Of a DNA stretch of 64,000 bases, positions 33,668 to 45,800 are shown piece after piece; the stretch's first letter is position 1; each line of letters begins with the position of its first letter. This DNA comes from Fragilaria radians (taxonomy: Eukaryota > Bacillariophyta > Fragilariophyceae > Fragilariales > Fragilariaceae), in contig CAAAJI010000037.1 in assembly GCA_900642245.1 (NCBI GenBank), forward strand, positions 84,940-148,939, given 5' to 3'. The notes under the pieces are model-generated. The model saw nothing but the letters and a program-made list of their open reading frames with translations. It had not been told where the DNA came from and searched no databases. The translations under genes were made by a program, and so were the position numbers.

Positions 33668-36600
33668 ATGTCCAATCCTTTACTAAATCATCCACCGAGA
33701 CGACGATCAACCTTAAATCATATGCCATCGGGTGATGAGAATTCTATTGAATCTAGCTTTACCGTTTATCCAAGAGAACCTACAAGTTCCGAAAATGAAT
33801 TACGTTTTTCCTTGGCCAAGACAGAAACTCGAGCCATACGGTATCTTAAATTGGTAGTGATTGGTGTATTAATTTTAACCGCCATTGCCTTGTCCTATGT
33901 TACCTTTCTCCTAATTTCACAGACGGAACATGATTTGTTTACAAGTAGTTTTACCAATGATGCCAATCGATTAAAGGTTGCTACGTATGATGTCATGTTA
34001 CAACGAATATCTGTTTCTGCGGCATTCATGATAAGGTATCTAATGCAAGCAGGCATACAAGGTCAAGATCCAGTGGATACAAAGCTTATAGGTATGTGTC
34101 AATGATAGGAAGTATGGTCATTACAGAAAGGTTCTTTGGATTTCATCATCCTTGTGACAAAACAAATACACTAACTGTCACATTCATTTCACAAAACAGA
34201 TTTCAACATCTTTGGTCATAATATGCTTCGTTTAGGGAAAGCAGAGTCGATTGCTTATGTTCCTTTCATTCAAAGAGTGAATCAATCTCAATGGGAGAAA
34301 ACAACCAGAACGAATATTCAATGGGCATACTTTTCCAATGATAAGAATAGGTCTGGATTTTCTTCTCCATCTCCTTTGAAGACAAGTATCTGGAATACAA
34401 CCAACAATAGTCATGTTGTTCTGTATGACTCCATTGTAGCTCCGATATCACAAATTACACCACTTGAATATCGTCGAGATATGCTTTTATTGAATTGTCT
34501 TTCGGATAAGATTCGACGACAGGCAATACAAGTCTTATTGCAAGATTCTCGACCCGTCATATCTGGAATTCTGGATGCAGACACGGAAGTTTCCTTCGTC
34601 AAGAATTATTCCTACGTACCTCGTTCTGTCGTATTGGTACCAATCTATCGTCTCAATTATACTCACAATGTCTTTGAAAACGAAACAATTGGTATGGTGA
34701 TGATTGAACATACATGGGATGCAGCCTTTCGAGGCATACTACAGGGAACGTTGTGTATACGTGCTGTTGTGAGTAACATCTGTGGAGATCAATTTACCTT
34801 GGTCATTCGAGGAGGTAATGTCAAGTATTTTGGAAATGGGGATCTTCACGATCCAAAGTATGATGATATGATGATCAAGACAAGTGACGAAGAACTTTTG
34901 AAACATTGGGAACATTATCAAGATACCATACTTCAAAGTCAATATTATTATTCTCAATGGAGTTCTAGTTGGATCCTACGACCTTCCTTAGATGAGGAAT
35001 GTCGGTATACTATTCGATTTTATCCTACGGATGATTATCATGATGTATATGTGACGGCAAAGCCCAAATATTATGCCATTGGGGTTGTGTTTATTTTTCT
35101 CTTTACGATCCTTTGTTTCCTTATATATGATTATTTGGTAGAGAAACGACAATCTGTCGTAATGAATACAGCCGTGGCATCCAGTGATATTGTAAATCAA
35201 TTATACCCACCCTCCTTTGTTCGGCGTGTCATCCATCAATCCCCCCCAACCATGACATCCACAGAACATAAGTGCGGTACCCCCATACTGAATTCTACTA
35301 GCAAAACATTTAAAATGATTCGACGAAAAAGTGCTCATGGGCCAAAAGAATTATCATCTCTAAAGGATATTTTATTACGTGGATCACTTCCAGATGCCAT
35401 CCAATCATCATCATCTCATATCTTTGCTGAAATGTTTACCGATGTATCCATTATATTTGCTGACATTAGTGGCTTTACAGCATGGTGTTCCGAGAGAGAA
35501 CCAGTACAAGTCTTTCAACTTTTGGAGGCACTCTACTCTGCCTTTGATGATGTGGGCAAAAAGTTGGGTGTCTTCAAGGTTGAGACGATTGGAGATTGTT
35601 ATGTTGCAGTCGTTGGTTTGCCCACTCCTCGACCAGCTCATGCAGTCGTCATGTGTCGCTTTGCTCATGAGATACATAAATGTATCAGTTCGTTGACTAA
35701 GGAATTGGAGGTTCAACTTGGTCCAGGTACATCGGCCTTGCAATTGCGTATTGGTATCCATTCCGGACCCGTCACAGCCGGAATACTTCGTGGTGAAAAA
35801 AGTCGATTTCAATTATTTGGAGACACTATGAATACAGCAGCAAGGATGGAATCTACCGGTAAACGTGGGAAGACTCAAGTTTCTCAGGATACGGCAAAGT
35901 TACTTACGAAATTTGGGAAGCAACATTGGTTGACATCACGAGAAGAACTTGTCTATGCAAAGGGAAAGGGAGAGTTACAAACCTATTGGATCCATACCAC
36001 ACGTCGACGACATAAGAGTACTCAATCAAATACAGTGCCCCATAAGGAGGTGCCTCGACTGGATGACTTTATTCAACCATTAGAAAAAAATACATCCAAA
36101 ACGGAAGAAGACTGGGGTCAGCTAAGTCTAGATGAGTCATGTATGGACGAAGTGGAAGGTACTCAAAAGGAACGATTAATTGAATGGAATACCGAGATGC
36201 TCTCTAAGATGCTTTGTCGTTTGGAATCCAAGCGACGAAATGCATCTGTAAATCAATTTCATATTCAACGACTTGATCAAATGGATGAATCAAAACAAGC
36301 TCACAAGATGATACCTTGCCAAAATGAGTTACGTCATATGGAGGAATCGACTTCCTCCAATTCTTCAATTTTAGACTCTACTGCCTATTCACATTTTTTG
36401 AAAGAAATCATGGGCAAACAAGACCTTTTCGTTGTTACGATGCCCACCTACGATGGAAGTACTACTTTTGATGACCTATCCGTGGATACTTGTATCTTGA
36501 GTGATAAGATTCGAAAGGAACTGAAACAATTTGTTTCCGATATTGCCGAATATTACAACCCATTACCCTTTCGTAAGTTGTTTCCTTTGTAAAATCATTT

Positions 36601-37549
36601 GGAATGTTCAAACATACACATGACCAGCGCAATTGATTCTCACCAATTCTCCATACTATGCGCAGATAATTTTGAGCATGCCAGTCATGTGGCACTATCA
36701 TCTCTAAAATTACTAAACCGTGTTGTCGCTGGAGCCTCCCAATTGAGTCAGACGTCATCCACAGTGGAAAGTCATTTTGCTACATTTGGAATTGCATCGG
36801 ATCCTCTTACTCATTTTGTTGTTGTACTGGCGGCAATTGTACATGATGCGGGACATCCGGGTATGACCAATGCTGAATTGATTGATACGAATCACAAGCT
36901 TTCTCAAATGTATTCTCAAAAAAGTATCGCCGAATGCCATTCTATATATCTAACTCTCACGACATTGGATAAATATAAATTGTTACAGAGAAGTATTTAC
37001 AAAACAGAGGAGGAATGCAACCGTTTCCGAGATCTCCTATGTCATTCAGTTTTGGCGACTGATATTATTGGGAACAAACTTGATTCTCTATGGACACTAG
37101 CCTTTGATGCTACAGCAGAATCAGAACATGATGTAAGCTCGTTATTGAATCGGCGAGCTTCTGTAGCATTGCAATTGATTATTCAAGCATCGGATGTCGC
37201 ACATACTATGCAACATTGGCACGTGTACACGAAATGGAATGAGAAACTATTTGTGGAGCGGTATTTGGCTTATAAAAGTGGTTCGTCACCTGTGGATCCA
37301 AGTCTCCGATGGTATGAAGGCGAATTGTCGTTTTTGGATAACTATGTGATTCCATTAGCAAAGCGATTAAGGGAATGCAAAATCTATGGAGTATCAAGCG
37401 AAGAGTACTATGGCTTTGCTGTTGAAAATAGGAGGGAATGGGAACGAAAAGGGAGGGATATTGTGTCCGCATTTCAGCTTCGAGCAAGCATCGGATATTC
37501 AAATAATGTAACCCGAGAATGTTATGTTTCTTCAAGCCACAACGACTAA
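33668..37549 (+). CDS. Receptor-type class III nucleotide cyclase fused to HD cyclic-nucleotide phosphodiesterase (copy 2)
   Basis: Spliced gene: exons 33668-34091, 34200-36572 and 36666-37549; 1226 residues, introns of 108 and 93 bp with GT-AG ends. The first in-frame ATG is 33668. Residues about 60-85 and 432-452 are membrane helices bounding an extracytoplasmic, CHASE-like sensor region. The cyclase domain (about 554-739) has metal-binding Asp563 in 'FADISGF' and Asp607 in 'ETIGDCY', and transition-state residues in 'NTAARMES'. Glu603 is guanylate-type, while Gln679 replaces the usual guanylate Cys. The PDE domain starts at His933: intron 2 splits this codon, giving 'HNFEHASHV'; 'HDAGHPG' (992-998) is the HD motif. 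It would make and break down cGMP or cAMP at the membrane. Confidence 0.88.
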
Positions 37550-39329
37550 CAAGATGGGAAGTTCACTGGTTTCATAAATTTGCGTTAATTATATATCCTG
37601 TATATTAAGACAGAAAATATAGACTATTCTTCAGCTTAAATTGGTAAGCAAAAATTCCTTGGCATCCAGTTTTCATTTCAGTCTGGGATTTTAAATAAAG
37701 ATGATATATTGATTTCAGAGCAATCCATTCAAACCCTCAAAGTGTGGCTTTTCACAGAAATATGGTCTTCCACATTTTGTGACTGAGTCAGTGGTTTTGT
37801 TTCCTCGAACTGCAACATTACGCTAGTAACCTTTTGGTCTTTGCGACATCAAGTGCAATTTATGCTTTGGCATCAGAAAATCATTAGGTAGCCAGAATAG
37901 AATTCCTTGTGACAATAATTCCTTTTGTAGAATATGCAGTTTCCATCCAGTCAATTGTTAGGGAAACAAAAAAGCACAGATATATAGTAAGGGGTGGTTA
38001 ATTGATTGGCATTTACACCGATCAGCCTTCTGAGACCATGTCATCGTCATTGAAATAAATTTCATTAAAAAGTGAGACAACAGTGCAACTAAGGCATAGT
38101 TTTCAAAATATCAGATTGGCTACATATAGCTTGATACTAATGAGATAAAATGATCAAATTTTGCAAAATTTGGTTTTCGTTTCATGAGAGTAGATAATTA
38201 AGTCCTTGCATGTTTGCTCACATTACCCCTTTATATTGAAGACTTTATGCGTTGTTGGAATTCAGTGTCTTTATTTAACTTTTTTGGAATATGATTACTT
38301 TTTGAGTGATGCAGATCATTTGAAAGAAGTGTACTGCTCTCTGTTTACTGAACTCAAGAAGTCAAATTTTCATCCTTATCATCATGTAGTAAAATAATGT
38401 GACACATTTGGACAGTGGTGCGCCAAGGTTGCTGAGTTATTGTTTGCCTATACGACTATAGAGAATCTATTGATATCTGATTTCAAGGATTATGGTTGAT
38501 AAGCCATGAAGTAATGCTCTGATATATCATTGAATTTAGTCAAATTTCTTGGAGATCATCCAAATTCCATGAAGTTAAATGCTTGCTCAAATCAAGGATA
38601 GTTCCTAGTTCAGGGTTTTCCAATTGAATTTACGCCACAAGTAATATACCACTAGTTGCACCAATAACCATGAGAAGTATACGCGGCAGAGTTTCTTCGT
38701 ATTGAGTATGTATATTAGAAATAGAACAATGCTGATTCTAGTTCTCCTCCTAGAAGTTAAAATTATGGATTCTGCAGTAGAATCAGTACCACTTTTTGTT
38801 CCTTTTTTCCAGTGTGTCTCTACTATTCATTTAACGCAATGATTCTTTATCCAAATAAACCAAATGAGATTTTAGCAATTGATCTCGTAGGATCATGTTT
38901 TGATAAGCGTAGTCTTTGATAATAATCAATCAATTGATGGAGCATGTATTTTTTGATTTGTATTAATTTCTCATTTGGATAGCAAACATTCACATCATCG
39001 AGTCATTAATGCGTTAAACGTACCATGGTAAATTAAAGCAACTGTACAGTACTGTTGCTGGGAAAGCAGCGGACTGTTGAACCTCAAATTTTCTGCTAAT
39101 CTGCTATTTATGACAAATTGTATTTATACTTTAGTTGATCGTCCTTTAAGGGCTTAATATTTATCGTTTTGGTTTCATATTTATCTATGGGATAAAACCT
39201 ACACGGCATACAGTATATATGTACGAACTAGGTGGCGAACTTCAAGTGAGTAATTCAAAGCTAACTACTATGTCTATTTGGTAAGTAAGTAAAAGTATTT
39301 ATTAGAGATTCCAGGAAAAAGTCGTTTCG
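37550..39329. other. Intergenic stretch
   Basis: About 1.8 kb with no supportable gene, RNA or repeat on either strand. Only short open frames occur, such as 38206-38397, and they have no recognisable features. Confidence 0.5.
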
Positions 39330-41366
39330 ATGCTTAAATGTTACGCGAAAAGAATTAAACTAAGAAATACAAACTACTCAATGAAAATGAGACTAAGAAT
39401 AACTATGCACAGAGTAATTGTGCTATCGTGCATCTTATCAACATTGATTCATGCTCAAAATGAGGAGATACAGAATCGATCACTCAAGATATTTGAAGGA
39501 GATCCGAGTTGTCCTTGTCTCTCACAAGAGGATCTACCCTTACCTCCTTCTCAAGCAGTCGACACTTATGGCTATAAAATTGAAGGGGTTGACTTTCAAA
39601 CCTATGGTATTGGGTGTGCAAGTCACGATTTGGAAATAATCCAATGTCAAGGAAACGATCGACCTGATTGGTGTCAACCATCCTGGTGTTGGGTGAGCAA
39701 TACCAATTGTTCCTTATTGAATCGTAAATCTAGATCGTTCCCTCATCGATGGAGATCCTATGCGACGTGTCGAAACATTGACACTTACGCGATGGCAGAA
39801 CAAGTACAGTCCCTTAAAAATCGTACTCTTCGCATTGCCTTGAATCACAACTCTGGAGGGTGGAATGGAGCCTACTCATCACAACGAGAAAACTTCCTTG
39901 GTGATCTGGATGAGTGGTCGGGACCGACAGTTGACTTTGTCCGAATGGCTGCGTCAGAACTGAACATGACGTTGCAGCCTGTAAATACACTCCCAGAAGA
40001 GCTCCTCCGTAGGTCCCAGGTATATTTTCAATCATCTTCGACCTTCGATGCCTGTATATATGCAGCATCCTTAGGATTTGTTGATCTATGTGTGGCAGCA
40101 TACTTCATTACGAGAGTGCGGGCATTGTCAAGTAAATTTTTTGTGATGGGGGCGATGCCTGTGAGGTTAGTCATTCAAGATGATTTTTATGGTTGGTCAG
40201 ATATAAAGTTGTACTTGGAATCTACGAAAACAATTTTTGAGCCTTTAGAACCACAGACTTGGCTTTTTATCTTGCTATTTGTCATCCCAGCGTTTGGTCT
40301 GACGATCTGGATAAATGAATACGGAAAAAGGGGATCTGTATATCCCAGGGAAGAACATATTATTGAGTTGCACGTAGATGATCACAACAGACAAATCATA
40401 GACCTGAAGTCTCGGATTGTGCCTAAGCCTCTTAGTATGTATAAAGCGGGATATATTACCGGCTTATCCGTTTTCTCTGGTGCATATACCTCGCCTATGG
40501 TTTCAATCGGCGGCAAAATTTCCCTCTTGGGTTTGAGCTTCTTTATGCTGACAATTGTTGCCGTGTATACCGCTAATCTATCTACACTCTTGGTGGCCGA
40601 TGCTCGTTTCGGTACAGTTTATACCATTAATGCAGTTGTTAAGAAGGCGCAACGAATTTGTGCTTTGAGAGAAGTGATGGAAGAAATCTTGACTATCTAT
40701 GACCTTCGTCCTGAAGTTTTCCTTGTTGATCCAATAAGCGAAGGTGGTGATGGAAAGCCAGGTTTCGCATGCCGCAAGTGCAATGGTCGGCAGCGTGTTT
40801 TAGACTTTCTGGATCCTGAAAGAGCAGGAGCTGAAAATCCTGGCCCTAATGCCACATTTTGTCATGCAGCAATAATGTTTGAAGATGATCTCGTAATGAC
40901 ACAAAAATCCGGCAGGCATTGCAACAAGAGTTTTGTAGGTGACATATTGTATGATCAGATCTGGGGCTTACCTATCTTCAATGGGATCAGCCAGGAATTG
41001 ACAACATTCTTCCTTAACTTAAAAATTGACGATGCTTTAAATAAGATTCTGCGGAACGCCATGCCATCACCAATTTGCACTGGTGTTGAGGTAACAGTTG
41101 AAAGTGAAACTTCGGCGCTGAATATGACTCAGCTAACAGGAATTTGGATAGTATCGCTTGGTTTAGGGTTTCTCTCTTTGTCCTTTATTTGCGTAAATCG
41201 ATACAATCAAACGAGGCAATTACATCGTCACGGTCGCTCGATCCACACCATTTATGCATTTGATCAAAATGGACAACGAATGTCCCTTCTGAACAAGTTT
41301 GAACCTGACTTATACAAGAAAATACATAACAATCTAAGGAAATTATCTCATGATGATGAAAGCTGA
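39330..41366 (+). CDS. Ionotropic glutamate receptor-like ligand-gated channel
   Basis: 678 residues, single exon. ATGs at residues 1, 18, 20 and 26 are all possible; the signal peptide (about 28-42) favours one of the later ones. Residues 61-147 form a Cys-rich region ('YGIGCASHD', 'WCQPSWCWV') of a type seen in diatom surface proteins. S1 ligand-binding sequence follows (about 165-300). TM1 is at about 311-329, the pore loop at about 375-396, and M3 (398-421) has 'YTANLSTLL', the counterpart of the SYTANLAAF gating motif. S2 spans about 425-600 with an unusual Cys pair 'CRKC', and TM4 is at about 602-622. It is expected to be a plasma-membrane cation channel; the ligand is unknown. It lies between two cyclase/PDE genes on the same strand. 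Confidence 0.88.
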   Translation: MLKCYAKRIKLRNTNYSMKMRLRITMHRVIVLSCILSTLIHAQNEEIQNRSLKIFEGDPSCPCLSQEDLPLPPSQAVDTYGYKIEGVDFQTYGIGCASHDLEIIQCQGNDRPDWCQPSWCWVSNTNCSLLNRKSRSFPHRWRSYATCRNIDTYAMAEQVQSLKNRTLRIALNHNSGGWNGAYSSQRENFLGDLDEWSGPTVDFVRMAASELNMTLQPVNTLPEELLRRSQVYFQSSSTFDACIYAASLGFVDLCVAAYFITRVRALSSKFFVMGAMPVRLVIQDDFYGWSDIKLYLESTKTIFEPLEPQTWLFILLFVIPAFGLTIWINEYGKRGSVYPREEHIIELHVDDHNRQIIDLKSRIVPKPLSMYKAGYITGLSVFSGAYTSPMVSIGGKISLLGLSFFMLTIVAVYTANLSTLLVADARFGTVYTINAVVKKAQRICALREVMEEILTIYDLRPEVFLVDPISEGGDGKPGFACRKCNGRQRVLDFLDPERAGAENPGPNATFCHAAIMFEDDLVMTQKSGRHCNKSFVGDILYDQIWGLPIFNGISQELTTFFLNLKIDDALNKILRNAMPSPICTGVEVTVESETSALNMTQLTGIWIVSLGLGFLSLSFICVNRYNQTRQLHRHGRSIHTIYAFDQNGQRMSLLNKFEPDLYKKIHNNLRKLSHDDES

Positions 41367-42823
41367 AAATTCAATGTTCAGTACATAACAGAAGCTTAAA
41401 GTAGATACACAGATTTTGAACGTAATAGATAGTATGTGATGCGTTTACATTGTTTCTCAAAATGGCGATGAATTTCTGAGATGCCTATTGCGTAGGAGCA
41501 AGCTGTAATTTTTTGCTTGTTGTGAGAATGATGGATACTTTTTTCAATTCCTAAAATATCATTTTATCAACGTGTCTAAAGCAGAGCACACTCTCACTCA
41601 ACCATGGATCATATTTCACATGGATGTTTTACAAGTGCTTTGAGCTTGGTAGGGTTCCTACTCTGAATTTATGATGATTATCATCACATTAGAAATTCTT
41701 TGGATTTGAGATTTTCCCGTAACTATCTTTCATAGGTTAGATCAGGCGCGTGATTGCTAGTTTCAGAAATAACTTCTACCTTGCTTCAAAACTAATGACA
41801 TTGTAGTATGTTAAGCTTGTGGTGTAATTTGATGAAGGATTCATGGTTGTATTCAAATACAGTCATCGATAAAAGGACAGAATGCAAAAATCGAATAAAG
41901 TACTTGATTATTCTTATGGTGGTTTTAAAATGTCCACTAGCATATATTGCTTTGGATCAAACAGGCCTTTAGGACTTGGTAAATTTGGAGTGACGCATGT
42001 AATGTAATGACATGATTTGTTGGAGGATAAACATTTTTAAACAGAGCAAAAATACTTCAAAAATTCCCCCAAAACTTTGTAGCTTCAAAAACTATTTTGA
42101 GACCCATACAACATTCACAAATTTCTTCAGGAGCACCCATCTTCCAAACTCGTTGATATGTGTGTTTTAATGGTCATATAAATATTTTATTTGACAATAT
42201 TCTTTTCATTGCGTAGGGGTTTAATAATTGTAGTCAAGAAATGTGTTGCTTCTCTGCTGTTTATATAATTTTTTTACATTTTGGGAAGTGTTTATTTTTT
42301 TATTTTTGGCTGTATGGTTGTACATTTTTTCGTAATCTTTTTTGCTCTTTGCTTGCTGTTGCTATTGTGTCTTGTTGATCTTCTGGAATTATTTGACCTA
42401 AGATTTTTATGCTGAATTTTTTTCGTGGCTGAGGTTTATATGTGATTGTGGTCATTTTGTTGTATACTTCAAAATTTCTTGTATGACGTTGCTTTCCTTT
42501 TGTTTTTTTTATTCCGATGTATGTGGTAAGCAAACGTTTCCGGAACTTCAGTGAGAACAAAGAGAAGAAACGAGCGACAGTCACAGTTTGATAGATACAA
42601 GTAGTAAGATAAGGTTACGGGTTTTCATATTCGATTTTGAGGAATACGAGAAACGCATACGAAGGTCGAATATGCCTTAATCACGGATCACACTATAGAA
42701 CTTAAAGTCCAAAGATATCCTACCGCAGAGAAAGGTTGAGAATTATTGAGGGGGGCAATTTTCATTTTGTGTTCATAGAGTCATCCAGACCCACTTGCGG
42801 GGGGCGCTGGAGTGGGCTAATCA
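41367..42823. other. Intergenic stretch with a T-rich tract
   Basis: No supported gene. A Lys/Arg-rich minus-strand frame (42300-42584, 94 codons) lies opposite a T-rich stretch and is probably compositional. The last 30 bases before 42824 hold 'ggggggcgctggagtggg', shared with the 5' region of the cyclase at 33668. Confidence 0.45.
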
Positions 42824-45800
42824 ATGTCCAGCCTCAACGACCATGATGTCATCAAACGACAATCAATCTTGCGTCATAACAAGCTATCAACGGATGATAA
42901 TTCGATTGAATCTAGCTTTACAGTCTATCCAAGAGAAAATTTAGCACCTGAAAATGAATTGCGTTCCTCCTTGGCCAAAACAGAGACGAAAGCTGTCCGA
43001 TTTCTGAAATGCTTTGTAATTGGTGTTCTGATTCTTGCTGCCTTTGCATTATCTGTAACAACATTTCTCCTTATTTCTCAGACACAATATGATTTATTCG
43101 TGAGTAGTTTTACCAATGATGCGAATCGATTGAAAGTGGCCTATTATGACGTTACCATACAGCGAGGTTTGGTTTCGGCGGCTTTCATTATTCGGTATCT
43201 TATGCAAGCTGGTATACAAAATCAAGATCCGATGGATACGAAACTCATTGGTACGTAGTTCACAAATATCGAATTTTGAAAATTGTCTTAAAAAATATAT
43301 TCCAAAACTAATTCATGATTCTTCTACTTACACAGATTTCAATATCTTTGGTCATAATATGCTTCGTTTGGGCAAGGCAGAATCGATTGCGTTTGTTCCA
43401 ATCGTTCAAAGAGTGAATCAATCTGAATGGGAGGATACTAATACACGTAATCTCTTTTGGACAGCATTTAAGAGTGGCATAGGTACTTCAGGGACTTTGA
43501 ATGCAACTATCTGGGATTTTTCAGCCAACCTTGTTGTCAATGACACACAATTAGCACCAATTTCACAAATAACACCACTGGAATATCGTCAAAATATGCT
43601 TTTATTGAATTCTTATTCGGAAAAAGTTAGACGAAAAGCTATTGACATTTTGTTGAAGTATGCTAGTCCGGTTTCAACAGGAATATTGAAAAATGAGACA
43701 GAAAGCACCTTTGTGACAAATTATACCTATACTCCTCGATCTATCATAATGGTTCCAGCCATTAATGTCCTTGGAAATAATGATACCTTCGGGATGACAT
43801 TCCTGGAACATAACTGGGAAGTAGGCTTTCTTGGCATCTTACAAGGATTCTCCTCCGTACATGCCGTGGTGACAAATACATGCGGAGATCAATTCACCTT
43901 GACAATAAATGGTAGCGAAGCGACATACCTAGGTGAGGGTGATCTTCACAATTCCAGATATAATTCATTCGTTGTTGCGACGAGTGAGACGGAACACCTT
44001 CAAAATTGGGAAAACATTCAGAGCAGCCTTACCCAAAATGATTACTATTATACTGGAAAAAGTGCAGAATGGATCGTACGAGATCCTTTGGTAGATGAAT
44101 GTCGTTATGAAGTTCGATTTTTCCCAACAGATGATTATTACAATCTGCATACAACAGGCAAGGCCATACGGTATGCCTTAGGCGTCTCTTTTCTTTTCCT
44201 CTTCACCATTCTTTCTTTCATAGCTTATGATGCTCTGGTGGAAAAACGACAATCTATTGTAATGAATACAGCTGTGGTATCAAGTGATATTGTCAATCAA
44301 CTATATCCACCCTCGTTTATTCGTCGTTTCACACAATCCCAGTCGGTTGCTTCAACCGAGCGCAAAACGATACAACCTCCTGATTCCACCAGAGGGACTA
44401 AAAGCGAAGGGCAAAATGTAACACATGGACCAAAAGAATTATCTTCGTTAAAAGATATTTTACTGCGTGGATCACTCTCGGATTCCATACAAAGGCCATC
44501 GAAAATATTTGCTGAAATGTTTACAGATGTTTCTGTCATATTTGCAGACATCAGTGGCTTCACGGCATGGAGTTCCGAAAGAGAACCAGTTCAGGTCTTT
44601 CAACTACTGGAAGCTCTCTACTCAGCCTTTGATGAAGTGGCAAAAGGTCTTGGTGTCTTCAAGGTTGAGACCATTGGCGATTGTTATGTTGCGGTGGTCG
44701 GTTTGCCTGCACCTCGACCGGCTCATGCAGTCATCAGTTGTCGTTTCGCTCATGAGATACATAAATGTATCCATAGATTGACCAAAGAGTTGGAAGTTCA
44801 ACTTGGTCCGGGTACATCGGACTTGCAATTGCGAATAGGCATCCATTCAGGACCCGTCACAGCGGGAGTGCTTCGGGGTGAAAAAAGTCGTTTTCAATTA
44901 TTTGGAGACACTATGAATACAGCGGCAAGAATGGAATCGACAGGTAAACGGGGAATGACCCATGTGTCTGAAGACACTGCCAAATTACTTGCAAAGTTTG
45001 GAAAGCAATACTGGGTGACATCCCGAGATGAAGTCGTCTATGCGAAGGGAAAGGGAGAGTTACAAACGTATTGGGTCCATACGAAACATCGCCGGAATAA
45101 GAGTTCTCAGTCCAACGCATTATCTAGTATGAATGCTACAAAACTAGATGATTTTCTACAAGCACAAGAAAGTAATGCGAGCAAAAATGATGAAGATTGG
45201 GCACTTTTAAGTGTTGAGGATTCTTGTATGGAGGATAAAGAAGGGACACAGAAGGAACGATTGATTGAATGGAATACGGAAATTCTTTTCAAGATGCTTT
45301 GTCGGCTGGAGTGGAACCGACGTAGTGTCCCAATAAGTGAGACTTTTGCCTTACACCCTGATCAGGTGGATGATGTTAATACAAACAACGAATCTGCATC
45401 GAATTCTCAAAATTCGGACAGTACAGCATATTCTCGTGTCCTAATGGAGATCATGGGCAAACACGATATTTCCGGAGTCAACATGCTTACATATGATGAA
45501 AACACAGTCGAGGATCTTTCGGATAATAGTTGCATATTGAGTGATGGGATTCGAAAGGAACTTAAACAGTTTGTTACCGATATTGCAGAATATTACAACC
45601 CATTAGCCTTTCGTAAGTTTGCTTTATAAAATCATGTTGAAAGCTCAAACATACGGACCAAAACAACTAATTCTCACCAATTCTCCATACTATGCGCAGA
45701 TAATTTTGAGCATGCCAGTCATGTGGTATTGTCATCTCTAAAGCTACTAAATTGTGTCGTGACTGGATCGTTGTCATCATCCGCCGAACATCACTTTACA

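Noticed and set aside
35379..35812. Alternate frames in the cyclase domain (also 44467-44846 and 52296-52618)
   Set aside because: Shadows of the conserved cyclase catalytic domain.
36599..36665. Upstream extension of the PDE frame as a separate gene start
   Set aside because: This is the 3' part of intron 2; splicing at 36573/36665 restores the His motif, so it is not an independent start.
42300..42584. 94-codon basic protein on the minus strand
   Set aside because: Lies opposite a T-rich tract; Lys/Arg richness is compositional and no domain is visible.
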